Positions 17,375-26,784 of a stretch of DNA of 64,000 nucleotides are shown piece after piece. The number at the start of each line of letters is the position of its first letter. Positions within the stretch are counted from its first letter, which is position 1. Source of the DNA: Bacteroides caecigallinarum (GTDB lineage Bacteria > Bacteroidota > Bacteroidia > Bacteroidales > Bacteroidaceae); contig NZ_JACJLQ010000006.1 in NCBI RefSeq assembly GCF_016902295.1, positions 45,649 through 109,648 of the forward strand. The letters run 5' to 3'. The notes beneath the pieces were generated by a model that saw nothing but the letters and a program-made list of their open reading frames with translations, was not told the origin of the DNA and did no database searches. The position numbers were made by a program, and so were the translations under genes.

Positions 17375-18367
17375 TTAGAATTCATGTATTTCATATTGAA
17401 CATTACCTATCATTGATGAACATTTTGCAAATGCACCACTATACATCTTACCCGTTTTAAACAAATATATTTTTTGAGCCCTAGATAACATTATCATATC
17501 AATAAAAACTTTTGTATAAGCATCATTATTTTCATCTTTGATTTGATCAATATGAACAGATTTTCCTGGAATAGTAACAACAAAATCTAATTCTTTTGAG
17601 ATGCGTTCCACAAATTTTGTACTATCCGCTGTTACCAACACCTTATATTGGGGATAAATTTGATTACGTAATTTTTTAACTTCATAAATGCATTTTTTTA
17701 TCAAGACTTCTTGATCATTGTTTTTTAATGGCTTACCTATAGTATCTTTAAAATCACCTAATAGTTGATTAAATCTTAAAGAAATGGCTATATAACTTTT
17801 ATTATTAAACAACTGTTCTTGTAAAGCATTTATTCTATTATTAAAAGATGGTTCTAATCTGAATAATTCATGAAATAATTTATTAAATTCTACTGTTTGT
17901 GGAAAACAATTCGTATATATATGAAGTTGCTTCTGAGGATGAATAAAATGCAAAAGATCTAGCATGGCATAAACCTCTCTCTCACTCCATTCCATCATTA
18001 CATATGGCAATGAAACGTCTTTATTATACAAAAGGTCTGATTTTTTAATTCTCCAATTAACTTTATTGGGTATAAAACAATTATCCAATTCAATAGGACT
18101 ATTGTGATAAATATAAAAAGGAACATTATGTCTCTTACACCAAGCATATACAGAAACTATCCCTCGCATTCTATCAGCTAAACCTCCATGTAAAATATGC
18201 CCATCAAAACAAATTACTACACCTCTTTTTATTTCCTCAGGTTTATTGATTTCAGTATAGTACTTAACTGACATATCTATTCTGCTTTTATCATTTAAGA
18301 TAGCATTTAAAATGCCATTAGGAAAGAAGTATCGTTTTAAAATCTTTATGTAAATTTTTATGTTCAT
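17375..18367 (-). CDS. Putative glycosyltransferase, fucosyltransferase-like
   Basis: A 330-residue protein with GGLADRMRGIVSVYAWCKRH near residues 62-81. The (G)LADR(L/M)RG loop is found in alpha-fucosyltransferase-type GT-B enzymes and related Bacteroides capsule proteins, where it lies in the GDP-sugar region. SYIAISLRF around 190 and KVLVTADSTKFVERI around 245 fit the second half of that fold (a strand followed by a [ST]D..). It has no signal peptide or DxD motif. The gene lies downstream of the intact GT8 and directly upstream of the IS66 relic. Class assignment is tentative; GDP-fucose use is only a suggestion. Confidence 0.6.
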   Translation of the reverse strand: MNIKIYIKILKRYFFPNGILNAILNDKSRIDMSVKYYTEINKPEEIKRGVVICFDGHILHGGLADRMRGIVSVYAWCKRHNVPFYIYHNSPIELDNCFIPNKVNWRIKKSDLLYNKDVSLPYVMMEWSEREVYAMLDLLHFIHPQKQLHIYTNCFPQTVEFNKLFHELFRLEPSFNNRINALQEQLFNNKSYIAISLRFNQLLGDFKDTIGKPLKNNDQEVLIKKCIYEVKKLRNQIYPQYKVLVTADSTKFVERISKELDFVVTIPGKSVHIDQIKDENNDAYTKVFIDMIMLSRAQKIYLFKTGKMYSGAFAKCSSMIGNVQYEIHEF

Positions 18368-18436
18368 AATTTCTGTAAACTATTTATTTTTCAACGGGAA
18401 CTTATATAAAAATATTTTCACCATATCAGAAAAGAT

Positions 18437-19369
18437 TTATTTTCTACCAACAATAAACCATCTGGCCAGTATTTTTATACGTCTCCATAACGTCAATTTA
18501 TCGAGTTCATCCAATTTACTATAGAAAAAGTCAAAATAGAATTTTTCATCAAAAAACGGCGATTTACGGTAATATTCCCACCAGATATCAAAATTTACAC
18601 AATAACCTTTCCATGGTTTCTGACCGTTATAATGTACTATTCCACGTGATAAAGCATCATGAATCTCTTTTTTTGTCCAAAGTCCCTCTAATTTGTCCGG
18701 ATGGTAAACCATTATTTCATTAAGATAATTTGTGAGACAAAAAGACGGTGGTAATTGTTTTATTTTACCTTTACAAGCTATATTGATAATGTCCATATCC
18801 TGATAGGTATAATCATTCTTTATCAAATCTTTAAACTTCGACACTATCCCTTTGGATAATAATAATTTTGAGTTTAGAATAATATTACCTGCATAAATTA
18901 TTTTACTTGCATCCAGATTTAGTATACTCGAATAATATTTTTTATATCCAGGTATAAGAAAGAATAATGAATTTACACCTGCCAAATAGACATCATCCAA
19001 TTCTGTAGACAAATAAACATCAGATAAGTCTCCTCTAAATATTACATCTACATCTGAATATATAATTTTATCATATTCCGGTATTAGTTCTGGAATAAGC
19101 AAACGATAATATGTTGCGGTAGTAATACCTCTTATTTCATAAGCTGAGTCAAAAGTATTATCTATCTGCCTATATTGAACACGACAATTTGTATAATACA
19201 ATGGTATTTTATCTAGTTGGTCTTTTTCTAAACTAACTCTTTCTGAGTGCAGAATAAAAATATCATAAAAGGTATCTTCTTTTGCATTCATCATTAATGA
19301 TGAAATACAGACACAAGCTGGAAGCACCAAGTTATTATCAAATGCAAATACTATTGGAATGATATTCAT
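18437..19369 (-). CDS. Glycosyltransferase family 8
   Basis: A 310-residue retaining GT-A enzyme of the LgtC/GspA type. It has IPIVFAFDNNLVLPACVCISSL at the N-terminus and IIYSDVDVIFRGDL near residues 95-110, with the DVD metal site. YAGNIILNSKLL around 160 and HYNGQKPWKG near 265 complete the GT8 signature. The C-terminal basic amphipathic tail (LTLWRRIKILARWFIVGRK) is likely membrane-associating. It starts 4 bp inside the upstream GT2 gene. GT8 enzymes of capsule loci usually transfer galactose or glucose from UDP-sugars. A damaged close relative exists 2 kb downstream. Confidence 0.93.
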   Translation of the reverse strand: MNIIPIVFAFDNNLVLPACVCISSLMMNAKEDTFYDIFILHSERVSLEKDQLDKIPLYYTNCRVQYRQIDNTFDSAYEIRGITTATYYRLLIPELIPEYDKIIYSDVDVIFRGDLSDVYLSTELDDVYLAGVNSLFFLIPGYKKYYSSILNLDASKIIYAGNIILNSKLLLSKGIVSKFKDLIKNDYTYQDMDIINIACKGKIKQLPPSFCLTNYLNEIMVYHPDKLEGLWTKKEIHDALSRGIVHYNGQKPWKGYCVNFDIWWEYYRKSPFFDEKFYFDFFYSKLDELDKLTLWRRIKILARWFIVGRK

Positions 19370-20334
19370 TTATTTTTCAATTTAAATTTTCGCATTACAA
19401 ACAATACCACTTGAGGTACAAACCATAACTGATAACGAATACAAAAATACAAAGCAATATAGAACAATGTACCCCGATAAATTAACCGTTTATTTTTTAA
19501 GTACGACATGCTGTACCACTCTTTCAATTTACAGACTTTTGTTTTATAGCCATAATCTCTGGAACAATATAACTCTCTCACATAATTAAGCGAATCATAT
19601 AAATACTTATTATATATCATCGTATCGCATTCTGGAACATCAGTACCATAAAATGATAAAACCTGTTCTTGCCACTTCTCTATATCATCAATCCTGTTTA
19701 TGTTTAAAGAACGGGATAATGACTGTTCTGTATCGGTATTATAAATATATAATCCATCAGATACAATCAGAATTCTATTACATCTCTTTAAATAACATAA
19801 AGAGAAAACCAAATCCTCACCAAATGACATATCAACAGGAAAACCATCTTTTATCAAGTCTTTCTTATAAAACTTATTCCAAGAATTACTTAACAATTCA
19901 CTGTTCAACAGTTTACAAAATTCAATACGAAACTCTGCTAAAGAACAGTAACACAATTGGCTTGGTAGCATTGGTTCATCCCCCTTCGCTCTAAATATTA
20001 CAATATCATAATCTTCAATTCTTCGTATTAATACCTCACATGCATTCTGAACTAATTCATCATCACTGTCAAGCATAAGTATATAATCGCCCTGTGACTT
20101 TTTTAATCCATAGTTACGTGCTGAAGAAACTCCTCCATTTATTTTATGAAACACCTTTATCCTGGAGTCTTTTGCACCCCATTCATCGCACATTGCACCA
20201 CTTCTATCGGTAGAACCGTCGTCTATCAGAAGAATCTCTATAGACGTATAGCTTTGTGAAATTGCACTTACTACACATCTGTCCAATGTTTTCTCTGCAT
20301 TATATACAGGAACAATTATCGAAATTAATGACAT
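19366..20334 (-). CDS. Glycosyltransferase family 2
   Basis: A 322-residue GT-A enzyme: MSLISIIVPVYNAEKTLDRC, ILLIDDGSTDRSGAMCDEW, NGGVSSARNYGLKKSQGDYI and MLDSDDELV. The C-terminal part ends in a hydrophobic, basic stretch (FYIALYFCIRYQLWFVPQVVLF) suited to peripheral membrane binding. It overlaps its GT2 neighbour upstream by 10 bp (20325-20334) and the GT8 gene downstream by 4 bp. It shares the SIIVPVYNAEK..(K/D)RCV start with the 20325-21236 protein, so the pair may be an old duplication. Confidence 0.93.
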   Translation of the reverse strand: MSLISIIVPVYNAEKTLDRCVVSAISQSYTSIEILLIDDGSTDRSGAMCDEWGAKDSRIKVFHKINGGVSSARNYGLKKSQGDYILMLDSDDELVQNACEVLIRRIEDYDIVIFRAKGDEPMLPSQLCYCSLAEFRIEFCKLLNSELLSNSWNKFYKKDLIKDGFPVDMSFGEDLVFSLCYLKRCNRILIVSDGLYIYNTDTEQSLSRSLNINRIDDIEKWQEQVLSFYGTDVPECDTMIYNKYLYDSLNYVRELYCSRDYGYKTKVCKLKEWYSMSYLKNKRLIYRGTLFYIALYFCIRYQLWFVPQVVLFVMRKFKLKNK

Positions 20335-21236
20335 TTATATTTAATAACGCTTTTACATAATTCTATTGCTTTCAGTACTAAATATGCCAGGTAAAAACTG
20401 GTTATATTCAGAATAACTTTATCGCCAATGGTTTTCTTCTTACCTCTAGCATTGTCTATTACCCATCTTACCCATTCCTTGTTACTATCAACTTTAATAC
20501 CATGCAATACCAAATTCTTCCAACATCGCAGTTTCAACACCCACAAATCATCCGTAAAGTCTATATTACTACCCTTAAGAGCTTTTTCAACCTCATTTAA
20601 AAAAGATTCTTCGTAGGCTAATGAAAATTTCCGTGTATGCGTTACCGAATCATCGTTCATGGTATAAATATATCCATCACACTTGACAAATACTACGTTT
20701 TTGGCTTTAAGACATATTTTTATATTCCCTATGAGGTCTTCTCCAATATTTATTTTTCGAGGTGTGTCCAACACTTTATTCACCAACAGAGTTTTCTTGT
20801 ACAGTTTTGTAGGAAGTCCCCAATCAAAAAGATTCCTTAATAACATTCTAATGGCAGTAATATTATCTATAATATCATTTCCTGAAGCTGCATATGCAAT
20901 ATCACCACTATGTCCTATTCCATCAAGCATGGTTTCTAAGTAATATGGCAACAAGTAATCATCGGCATCCACAAAACAGATATATTCGCCTTTTGAATGT
21001 TCCACTCCAATACATCTGGCACGAGTTACACCACTATTCTCACCATGATATACTGTTATACGATGCTCCATAAGATGATAGTTATCACATATTTCACCCG
21101 AACTGTCGGTGCTGCCATCATTTACCAGTATTAGTTCGAAATCATTGAAGGTTTGATTTAAAATACTGTCCACACACCGTTTAAGATATTTCTCAGCATT
21201 ATACACAGGGACTATTATTGATACTTTCGGACACAT
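20325..21236 (-). CDS. Glycosyltransferase family 2
   Basis: A 303-residue GT-A enzyme: VSIIVPVYNAEKYLKRCVDSI, LILVNDGSTDSSGEICD, NSGVTRARCIGVEHSKGEYI and the metal site FVDADDYLLP near residue 92. The remaining 200 residues are typical for capsule and teichoic GT2 enzymes. It follows the pyruvyl transferase gene by 12 bp and overlaps the next GT2 by 10 bp. Specificity cannot be read. Confidence 0.92.
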   Translation of the reverse strand: MCPKVSIIVPVYNAEKYLKRCVDSILNQTFNDFELILVNDGSTDSSGEICDNYHLMEHRITVYHGENSGVTRARCIGVEHSKGEYICFVDADDYLLPYYLETMLDGIGHSGDIAYAASGNDIIDNITAIRMLLRNLFDWGLPTKLYKKTLLVNKVLDTPRKINIGEDLIGNIKICLKAKNVVFVKCDGYIYTMNDDSVTHTRKFSLAYEESFLNEVEKALKGSNIDFTDDLWVLKLRCWKNLVLHGIKVDSNKEWVRWVIDNARGKKKTIGDKVILNITSFYLAYLVLKAIELCKSVIKYKCH

Positions 21237-21248
21237 ATGAATTAACCA

Positions 21249-22418
21249 TCAGTTAGATTCGTTAATATATCTGTTTAAAAAAGATAAGCTAACATTACCC
21301 ATATCTTCTATTTTGCGTTCAACATTAGCATATGCTATAGGTGTAGTTAAAACTGACATAATACTTTCTTTATCATCCACTGATATGATTCTGTCTTCCA
21401 GTTCCAGGATACGTAGGAGTGATGTAAATCTGTCACTTCCACGTTCGTTATTGATGATAACTGCAAAGTCTTTACGGAATATAATTGAAAAGACACAACC
21501 ATGAAAAGAGTCTGTTATCACATATCTGGCATTTCTGAAAGAAGCCAACCATTGAGGTATTGATTTCATTCTAAATGAATAAGAAGATGAATCATCTGGA
21601 TATATATCATTTCTGTTTAGCAATTTCAATTCTGCTGCTATTCCGTCAATACATTTCTTTTTCTTATGACTCCAATCAAGAATATATGTTGTAAGAGTAT
21701 CATGTGGCATTTCGGATACACTGTCATCTTCCTTTATCAGCTGAATATAATCTTCAGCTGAAAGTAATAGCGTAGGATCTAATACCAGACTGGCATCCTT
21801 ATTAAATAATTCTTTAACAAGCTTGACTCCTGATATTTCTCTGGTCGATATGGCATCAAATTTATTGATATGTTTTTTGCATAGCTTAATACCTTCATAG
21901 CTTATTGGATTTTCACTCGTTCCAAACGATGCTGCATAAGCTATCTTTTTTGTTTTATCTTTATTTGACAAGAATCCTAAGAAATAATCTGTTATACAAG
22001 GAGAATATAATTCTCTCCATACCTGATCACTCCCAACAATTATTACATCAAACCTATTTTGTTTACAATAATTTCCTAAATCTTTACTTGTCCATAATCC
22101 TTTAGATAATCTTATATATTGTTTTTTGAAGGAATTTACTCTTTTTGGATCAGGACTATTATATTCCAATAATTCTCTATAATTTTCCAATAGTGGATTA
22201 ATAAGTCTTTTATTTTTCTTCCTCAATATAAATTTCAGAATTACTGATTTTATGAAACTCCCAATTTGTAAAATTATTTGTTTATAACTAAAGTTATACG
22301 TCCTATTTAATACAACAACCTCATGACCCATATTCTGTAAAATGGTTTGCAATGCGTAGCATTGAAGAATACAACCATAATTTTGAATTAACGGCTGTGT
22401 GAGTATAGCTATTTTCAT
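21249..22418 (-). CDS. Polysaccharide pyruvyl transferase family protein
   Basis: A 389-residue protein of the CsaB/WcaK family, which transfers pyruvate from PEP to form ketal-linked pyruvyl groups on polymers. Diagnostic segments are NYGCILQCYALQTILQNMGH near the start, VIIVGSDQVWRELYSP around residue 133, YAASFGTSE, ISTREISGVKLVKELF, and the C-terminal ARYVITDSFHGCVFSIIF around 320. Its ATG shares one base with the stop of the Fe-S protein gene upstream (TAATG). These two families are neighbours in many capsule clusters. Pyruvylation would add negative charge to the capsule. Confidence 0.9.
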   Translation of the reverse strand: MKIAILTQPLIQNYGCILQCYALQTILQNMGHEVVVLNRTYNFSYKQIILQIGSFIKSVILKFILRKKNKRLINPLLENYRELLEYNSPDPKRVNSFKKQYIRLSKGLWTSKDLGNYCKQNRFDVIIVGSDQVWRELYSPCITDYFLGFLSNKDKTKKIAYAASFGTSENPISYEGIKLCKKHINKFDAISTREISGVKLVKELFNKDASLVLDPTLLLSAEDYIQLIKEDDSVSEMPHDTLTTYILDWSHKKKKCIDGIAAELKLLNRNDIYPDDSSSYSFRMKSIPQWLASFRNARYVITDSFHGCVFSIIFRKDFAVIINNERGSDRFTSLLRILELEDRIISVDDKESIMSVLTTPIAYANVERKIEDMGNVSLSFLNRYINESN

Positions 22419-23596
22419 TATATACCGTTTTTATAAGCCAATAAAATGTAAGTTCGTCTTACTATACGTATAACAAGGTTTCTAGTCCTGATTATTTTCA
22501 AAGCTTTGTGAAATCCTAATATAATCCACAATTTATAAAACAACCCCCAGTATAAAGGTCTTTCAACGGATTGTTCTATACACATATTATGCTTCAGAAT
22601 TTCTAAGTACAACACTTCTTTACACTGCATTTTTAAACTTTCTATCATTTTATTTCCTTTTTCTGTATAACATAAAACAATGCTACATCCTTTATCATCG
22701 TCAAATTCCCGTAAAATTTCATCTACTCCCCAAAAGTCACCTATTGTTATATCACTACCAGACTTGCCACATTTTGCATGACATGAGAAACAGGAAGGTA
22801 TTAGTGAAAGATTATTTAAAAAGGCTGTCATATATGTGTTATTATAAAAAGGCTCACTGTGGGAATACACTTTGTCTGATACATTATATCCATTTTGAAC
22901 ATACAACATTCTTATATTATATCCTTTCCATCCGTTATCTTTATTTCTAAACGAAATATCACGATATGAAATATCTTTATTCCCTAAAATCTGTTTGTGC
23001 TCACGAAGATAATCCTGCCAAACTAGTTGATTGGGAACACCATGACAAATAACATCCATACAAATCAGATTATCATACTCCTTACCTAAATATTGCCTCA
23101 AACCTGATATTTGACAAGGTGTACCTGTAAACAATACTTTTTTATTCTTATCAAGAAAAGTTTTTGCAATGCTATAACAGTTACCTATACAACTTTGAAC
23201 ATATTTAGAACCACGGAACCATTGCAAGTTTTCTATATTATCTGTATAATCGTGTATTACATCCCAATTATTATTAAAACGTGCCCCAAAAACAACTCCA
23301 CCTTCATTTATAATTTTTTCAGCTACAAGTGTAAATATTCCACCCGATGAACTTTCTTTGCGTATATTGTTGTTTTTATTGAAAGCTGCGATGGTATAGT
23401 ATGGAAAACGTGACTCTTTTTTATTTAACACACTACATGCCTTAATACATACTTTACAATTTATACATTTTGTTGTGTCAATGCGTGGATACAGAATACC
23501 GTCAACATCGTGAACCATGGTTATACACTGTTTTGGACAAGCCTGTTTACATGACGAACATCCACAACATTTATTTTTGTCGCACAGTTGTATCAT
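22418..23596 (-). CDS. 4Fe-4S / F420 hydrogenase beta-subunit-like protein
   Basis: A 392-residue protein. Two ferredoxin clusters open it: CCGCSSCKQACP (residues 10-21) and CINCKVCIKAC (near 39-49). The FrhB-like N- and C-terminal domains follow, seen in ESSSGGIFTLVAEKII, LFTGTPCQISGLR, CMDVICHGVPNQLVW, CFSCHAKCGKSGSDITIGDFWG and DDKGCSIVLCYTEKG. Proteins of this type occur in many capsule loci beside pyruvyl transferases. Their chemistry is not settled; a flavin/Fe-S redox reaction on a sugar or carrier is inferred from the family. It overlaps the flippase gene by 4 bp and the pyruvyl transferase by 1 bp. Confidence 0.88.
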   Translation of the reverse strand: MIQLCDKNKCCGCSSCKQACPKQCITMVHDVDGILYPRIDTTKCINCKVCIKACSVLNKKESRFPYYTIAAFNKNNNIRKESSSGGIFTLVAEKIINEGGVVFGARFNNNWDVIHDYTDNIENLQWFRGSKYVQSCIGNCYSIAKTFLDKNKKVLFTGTPCQISGLRQYLGKEYDNLICMDVICHGVPNQLVWQDYLREHKQILGNKDISYRDISFRNKDNGWKGYNIRMLYVQNGYNVSDKVYSHSEPFYNNTYMTAFLNNLSLIPSCFSCHAKCGKSGSDITIGDFWGVDEILREFDDDKGCSIVLCYTEKGNKMIESLKMQCKEVLYLEILKHNMCIEQSVERPLYWGLFYKLWIILGFHKALKIIRTRNLVIRIVRRTYILLAYKNGI

Positions 23597-25137
23597 ACCC
23601 TGAACCTTTTGAATAAAAGCATGCTGAATTTTTCCTTTAAAAATTTTTTCTCACTGTTTGAACAACCTACCACATATATTGTTATAATAGTAGAAAGAAT
23701 ACTTATTATAGTAGAGATAACAAATCTTAAAAGTCCTGATGACATATAATAATGTATCAATACCGGTATTATTAAAGCTATTGAAGTTACAATAATTACA
23801 TTGCAACATACATTTCTTATGAAACTAGCAGGTGAGAATGATGTCATACGCTTTAAAAAATAGAGCCTAAGCGACAGGCAACATATGGAAAAAAATATTG
23901 CCACCACGTAAGTATATTCAGGTTCTAAACCAGCCTTAAGGCAGATATAAGAAAATGGAAAGTTCATAAGCAGCATCCCGCCTATTGCTATCTGATAGTT
24001 TCGTATCCTACCTGTAGCTGACTGTAAATTTATCAATGTATTTGATAAAGTATCTATAAGAAGCGTCACAAGTACCAGACGGGCAAAATTGACCGTATGT
24101 TCAGGATAACTACCTAACCACAAATGAAGAATAAAATCTGTCTCCAATATTATGGGTAGAGCAACTATAAGTATGGCATAATATGAAAAACGTGAACCTC
24201 TCTCTACTAGTGAATATGTATATGAATAGTCGCCGGCTGCATATGATTTTGTAATTTGCGGATAAACGGCTGACATGAAATTGCCTGCAAAAGAGTTCAC
24301 ATGGATATTTATAGTTTCGGAAATACCTCTTGCTGCATTTACAGCTGTACCAAAAAACAGGTTTATAAGTATGTTTACTCCCTGTCCTTTCATAAGCCCT
24401 GCTGTACAACCTATAAAATTCCATCCGGCAAATGAGCTTATTTCCTTCCATCTCTGTCGGTCAAACGAATGCTGCAACCTGCATTCAGGGAAATGTCTGT
24501 GACAATATATAAAATATATACTCTGCATCATAATACCTATTGACATAAGCAAAATGGAATACATTATTAGCTTGTCATACATAAATGGTACATAAACCAG
24601 AAACAGTACAGCCATCAGCTTTAGTACTGAATCAAGCATACCTATGCCGGCAAATATATCCATCCGCTCATGAGATGATATTGTAGCGGAGTAAGGTACA
24701 CTAAACAAGCCGAGAGCAAATGATACTATAGATGCCTGGTATATAACATTAGCTGCAAGCATTCGTGATGGTGATATATTCATATGGGTATTGAGAAACC
24801 ATAGGCCAACTGTTTCTGCAAGCAGTATTACTACAGCAGCAAGTACAATATGTACCCATAGTGAAGTAGAAAATACACGCCTAAGACTTTCATTATCTCC
24901 TCTACCCAGTTCAAAAGTCAGGAATCTTGATGTTGAGGACGACAATGATGTAGATATAAGTGAAAACATGGATACAAGACCACCAACCACATTATATATA
25001 CCATAATCCTCTACACCAAGTGTCTTAAGCACTGCACGTGAAGTATACAATGCTATGAGCATTGTAAAAAACATACGTACATACAGATATACAGAGTTTT
25101 TCGCTATTCGCTTTGTTCTTTCTGAAACCTGATTCAT
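23593..25137 (-). CDS. Oligosaccharide flippase (Wzx-like, MATE/MOP superfamily)
   Basis: A 514-residue polytopic membrane protein with about 12-14 hydrophobic segments. The N-terminus RIAKNSVYLYVRMFFTMLIALYTSRAVLKTLG is the classic start of polysaccharide flippases in this superfamily, followed by YGIYNVVGGLVSMFSLIS. It would move the lipid-linked repeat unit across the inner membrane. It is the third gene of the operon. A 109-bp gap separates it from the HAD gene upstream, and it overlaps the Fe-S protein gene downstream as ATGA. Confidence 0.92.
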   Translation of the reverse strand: MNQVSERTKRIAKNSVYLYVRMFFTMLIALYTSRAVLKTLGVEDYGIYNVVGGLVSMFSLISTSLSSSTSRFLTFELGRGDNESLRRVFSTSLWVHIVLAAVVILLAETVGLWFLNTHMNISPSRMLAANVIYQASIVSFALGLFSVPYSATISSHERMDIFAGIGMLDSVLKLMAVLFLVYVPFMYDKLIMYSILLMSIGIMMQSIYFIYCHRHFPECRLQHSFDRQRWKEISSFAGWNFIGCTAGLMKGQGVNILINLFFGTAVNAARGISETINIHVNSFAGNFMSAVYPQITKSYAAGDYSYTYSLVERGSRFSYYAILIVALPIILETDFILHLWLGSYPEHTVNFARLVLVTLLIDTLSNTLINLQSATGRIRNYQIAIGGMLLMNFPFSYICLKAGLEPEYTYVVAIFFSICCLSLRLYFLKRMTSFSPASFIRNVCCNVIIVTSIALIIPVLIHYYMSSGLLRFVISTIISILSTIITIYVVGCSNSEKKFLKEKFSMLLFKRFRV

Positions 25138-25246
25138 GTAGATTTTTCAGTAAATGTCGTAACAATGTGAATTTGAATTTTATGTATGAATATGACAGAT
25201 AATAAATTAACATATGTACTATTTATCATATAGTCAATTATTATAA

Positions 25247-25684
25247 TCACTTTTTCCATCCAAACATCCTCTTCCAAAAAGACGGCTTATCCTCCACATA
25301 CTCCTGATACCTTTCCCTATAATATCGGCGGCTGCTTAACTTATTGGTAATCATCTCATAAATAGCTCCCCAATCGGGAAGATAACCCACATTACGGTCG
25401 TCAATAAAAAAATCGGCGCGCAACTTACGACACGGACATGAAGGATTTTCATTAGGTTGCTCATCCGGATGGTTGGCATTGACAGCATAGAATTCAAGAC
25501 CACGGCCACGACAATATTCTACAGCATCTTCAAGCAACTTTCCTTCACGAACTGTCCAAAGTATCAATATATGATGTTCTGCCTGAAGACGTTTCAAGGT
25601 AGTTATCGCAAAAGGTATTTCTTTTCCTATTTCAGGATATTTATGTTCTACAATTGTCCCGTCAAAATCAACTGCGATTATCAT
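25247..25684 (-). CDS. Small HAD-superfamily hydrolase
   Basis: A 145-residue protein with HAD motif I as DFDGTIVEH (residues 6-14), motif II as ILWTVREG near residue 41 and a DD pair in FIDDRNVG near 93. It is a capless HAD protein of the kind found in Bacteroides capsule loci (similar to the B. theta BT0820 type). Phosphatase activity on a sugar phosphate or nucleotide is plausible, but no substrate can be assigned. It sits 10 bp after upxY, in the position where upxZ stands in B. fragilis-type capsule loci. Confidence 0.85.
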   Translation of the reverse strand: MIIAVDFDGTIVEHKYPEIGKEIPFAITTLKRLQAEHHILILWTVREGKLLEDAVEYCRGRGLEFYAVNANHPDEQPNENPSCPCRKLRADFFIDDRNVGYLPDWGAIYEMITNKLSSRRYYRERYQEYVEDKPSFWKRMFGWKK

Positions 25685-25694
25685 ATTTGTGATG

Positions 25695-26264
25695 TTATGT
25701 TTCTTTTTTTATATTGTTTGCCGAACTCAACAATCCGGTTATATCTGAATTTGCATCTACGTTTTCAAAATTTTCCTTATAGACTCCTCCAATGGCTATA
25801 GTAAGTCCCCCCATTGTAGTTATAAGACATTTGTTACGGGAAATACGGATCTGATAACCTTCAAGTCCATCAAGTACACCGGAAGTTATCTTGACCAATG
25901 GATGCCCTACGGAATAATATTCCAATGGATGTGGCATAAATCTAATGCGGAACGGAGATATTTGGGACAAACGGATAAAAGTCTGCATATATTTATCCTG
26001 TATAACGGCAGGACGACCTGTACTCTTATCTTTTGCAAGATAAATCCCAAAACAACGTTCTTTTAAAATTGATTGAATTTCAGCCATATTACCTTGTACA
26101 AATACAAGGCCTGAAATTGTAGGAATATCTTCTTTTACGACATGTTTCTTTACACGTTTATATTTTGTTGTTTTATGAACAAAAACATTAAATCTTTGTT
26201 TTAATATATCTAGAACATGCTCCTGCATGTTACTTTTCACATATATGTAATACCAAGGTAACAT
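25695..26264 (-). CDS. upxY: UpxY-type transcription antiterminator
   Basis: A 189-residue NusG paralogue. The NGN domain begins at once (LPWYYIYVKSNMQEHVLDIL) and includes ISGLVFVQGNMAEIQSIL and PHPLEYYSVGHPLVKITSG. The KOW part has GVLDGLEGYQIRISRNKCL. Members placed first in Bacteroides capsule operons prevent premature termination in the long 5' leader and operon. From its ATG to the predicted inverted position of the phase-variable promoter is about 275 nt, a leader length suited to that role. I see no promoter box facing it between 26265 and 26513, so transcription should depend on the invertible segment. Confidence 0.93.
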   Translation of the reverse strand: MLPWYYIYVKSNMQEHVLDILKQRFNVFVHKTTKYKRVKKHVVKEDIPTISGLVFVQGNMAEIQSILKERCFGIYLAKDKSTGRPAVIQDKYMQTFIRLSQISPFRIRFMPHPLEYYSVGHPLVKITSGVLDGLEGYQIRISRNKCLITTMGGLTIAIGGVYKENFENVDANSDITGLLSSANNIKKET

Positions 26265-26513
26265 CTTTATTTTCTTAGACTTAAGTATAATTTCTCTCTT
26301 CCGTACCAGTTATTCTGATTCGTTACATAATCGCCATTTCCCAGCTACAGAAAGAGATTCTGAACTATACAGTGACATCGAAACTCTGTCCATTTTTATG
26401 TTATTACGAAGTAGAATATCTGATTCATACATCCTATGTAAAATGATAAAAATATTATAAGTTTAACATTTTAAATACAATATACGCATTCCACTTCCTA
26501 GCATTACTAACCA

Positions 26514-26529
26514 TCTCTTTATAAGAGAA
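26514..26529. repeat. Left inverted repeat of an invertible promoter segment
   Basis: TCTCTTTATAAGAGAA, whose exact reverse complement lies at 26790-26805. The sequence is itself a near-palindrome (CTCTT..AAGAG around a TA-rich centre), as expected for a tyrosine recombinase core with two opposed half-sites. Confidence 0.85.
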
Positions 26530-26553
26530 ATACATACTTATTTACATACTTCT

Positions 26554-26573
26554 CAAAGCATATCCATGCTTTG
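26554..26573. repeat. Short hairpin inside the invertible segment
   Basis: Perfect 8-bp arms (26554-26561 and 26566-26573) with a 4-nt loop. No T-run follows on either strand. It lies near the left end of the invertible segment. Confidence 0.5.
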
Positions 26574-26685
26574 ATTTTACATAATATATGTTTAATATTT
26601 TTTTGCATATAAGTAAAATCATTCAAACCCTTTTATTGTTATACATATCTTTTTCCTTTAATCGCATAACTAAAAACGCAAACCT

Positions 26686-26758
26686 GAAATATGTGATATT
26701 TCACCTAGACTGTGATAATATTCAAATTTTAATAGAAAAAATACTTGAAATTTGAATA
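26686..26758. promoter_or_regulatory. Two dyads upstream of the invertible promoter
   Basis: One perfect dyad has 7-bp arms at 26686-26692 and 26696-26702. A second has 11-bp arms at 26719-26729 and 26748-26758, the right arm lying between the -33-like and -7 boxes. They could be operator sites for a repressor or activator of the capsule promoter. This is read from symmetry only. Confidence 0.4.
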
Positions 26759-26773
26759 ATATACTTACCTTTG
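26744..26773 (+). promoter_or_regulatory. Invertible capsule promoter, pointing away from upxY
   Basis: A full Bacteroides -7 box (TACCTTTG, 26766-26773) lies 18 bp after a CTTG that approximates the -33 TTTG (26744-26747). It faces right, into the end of the recombinase gene, and starts just before the right inverted repeat. If the segment flips, the -7 box would sit at about 26546-26553 on the minus strand and drive upxY. No CAAAnnTA box (a minus-strand promoter) was seen in 26265-26789. Confidence 0.7.
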
Positions 26774-26784
26774 CAATATAAAAA

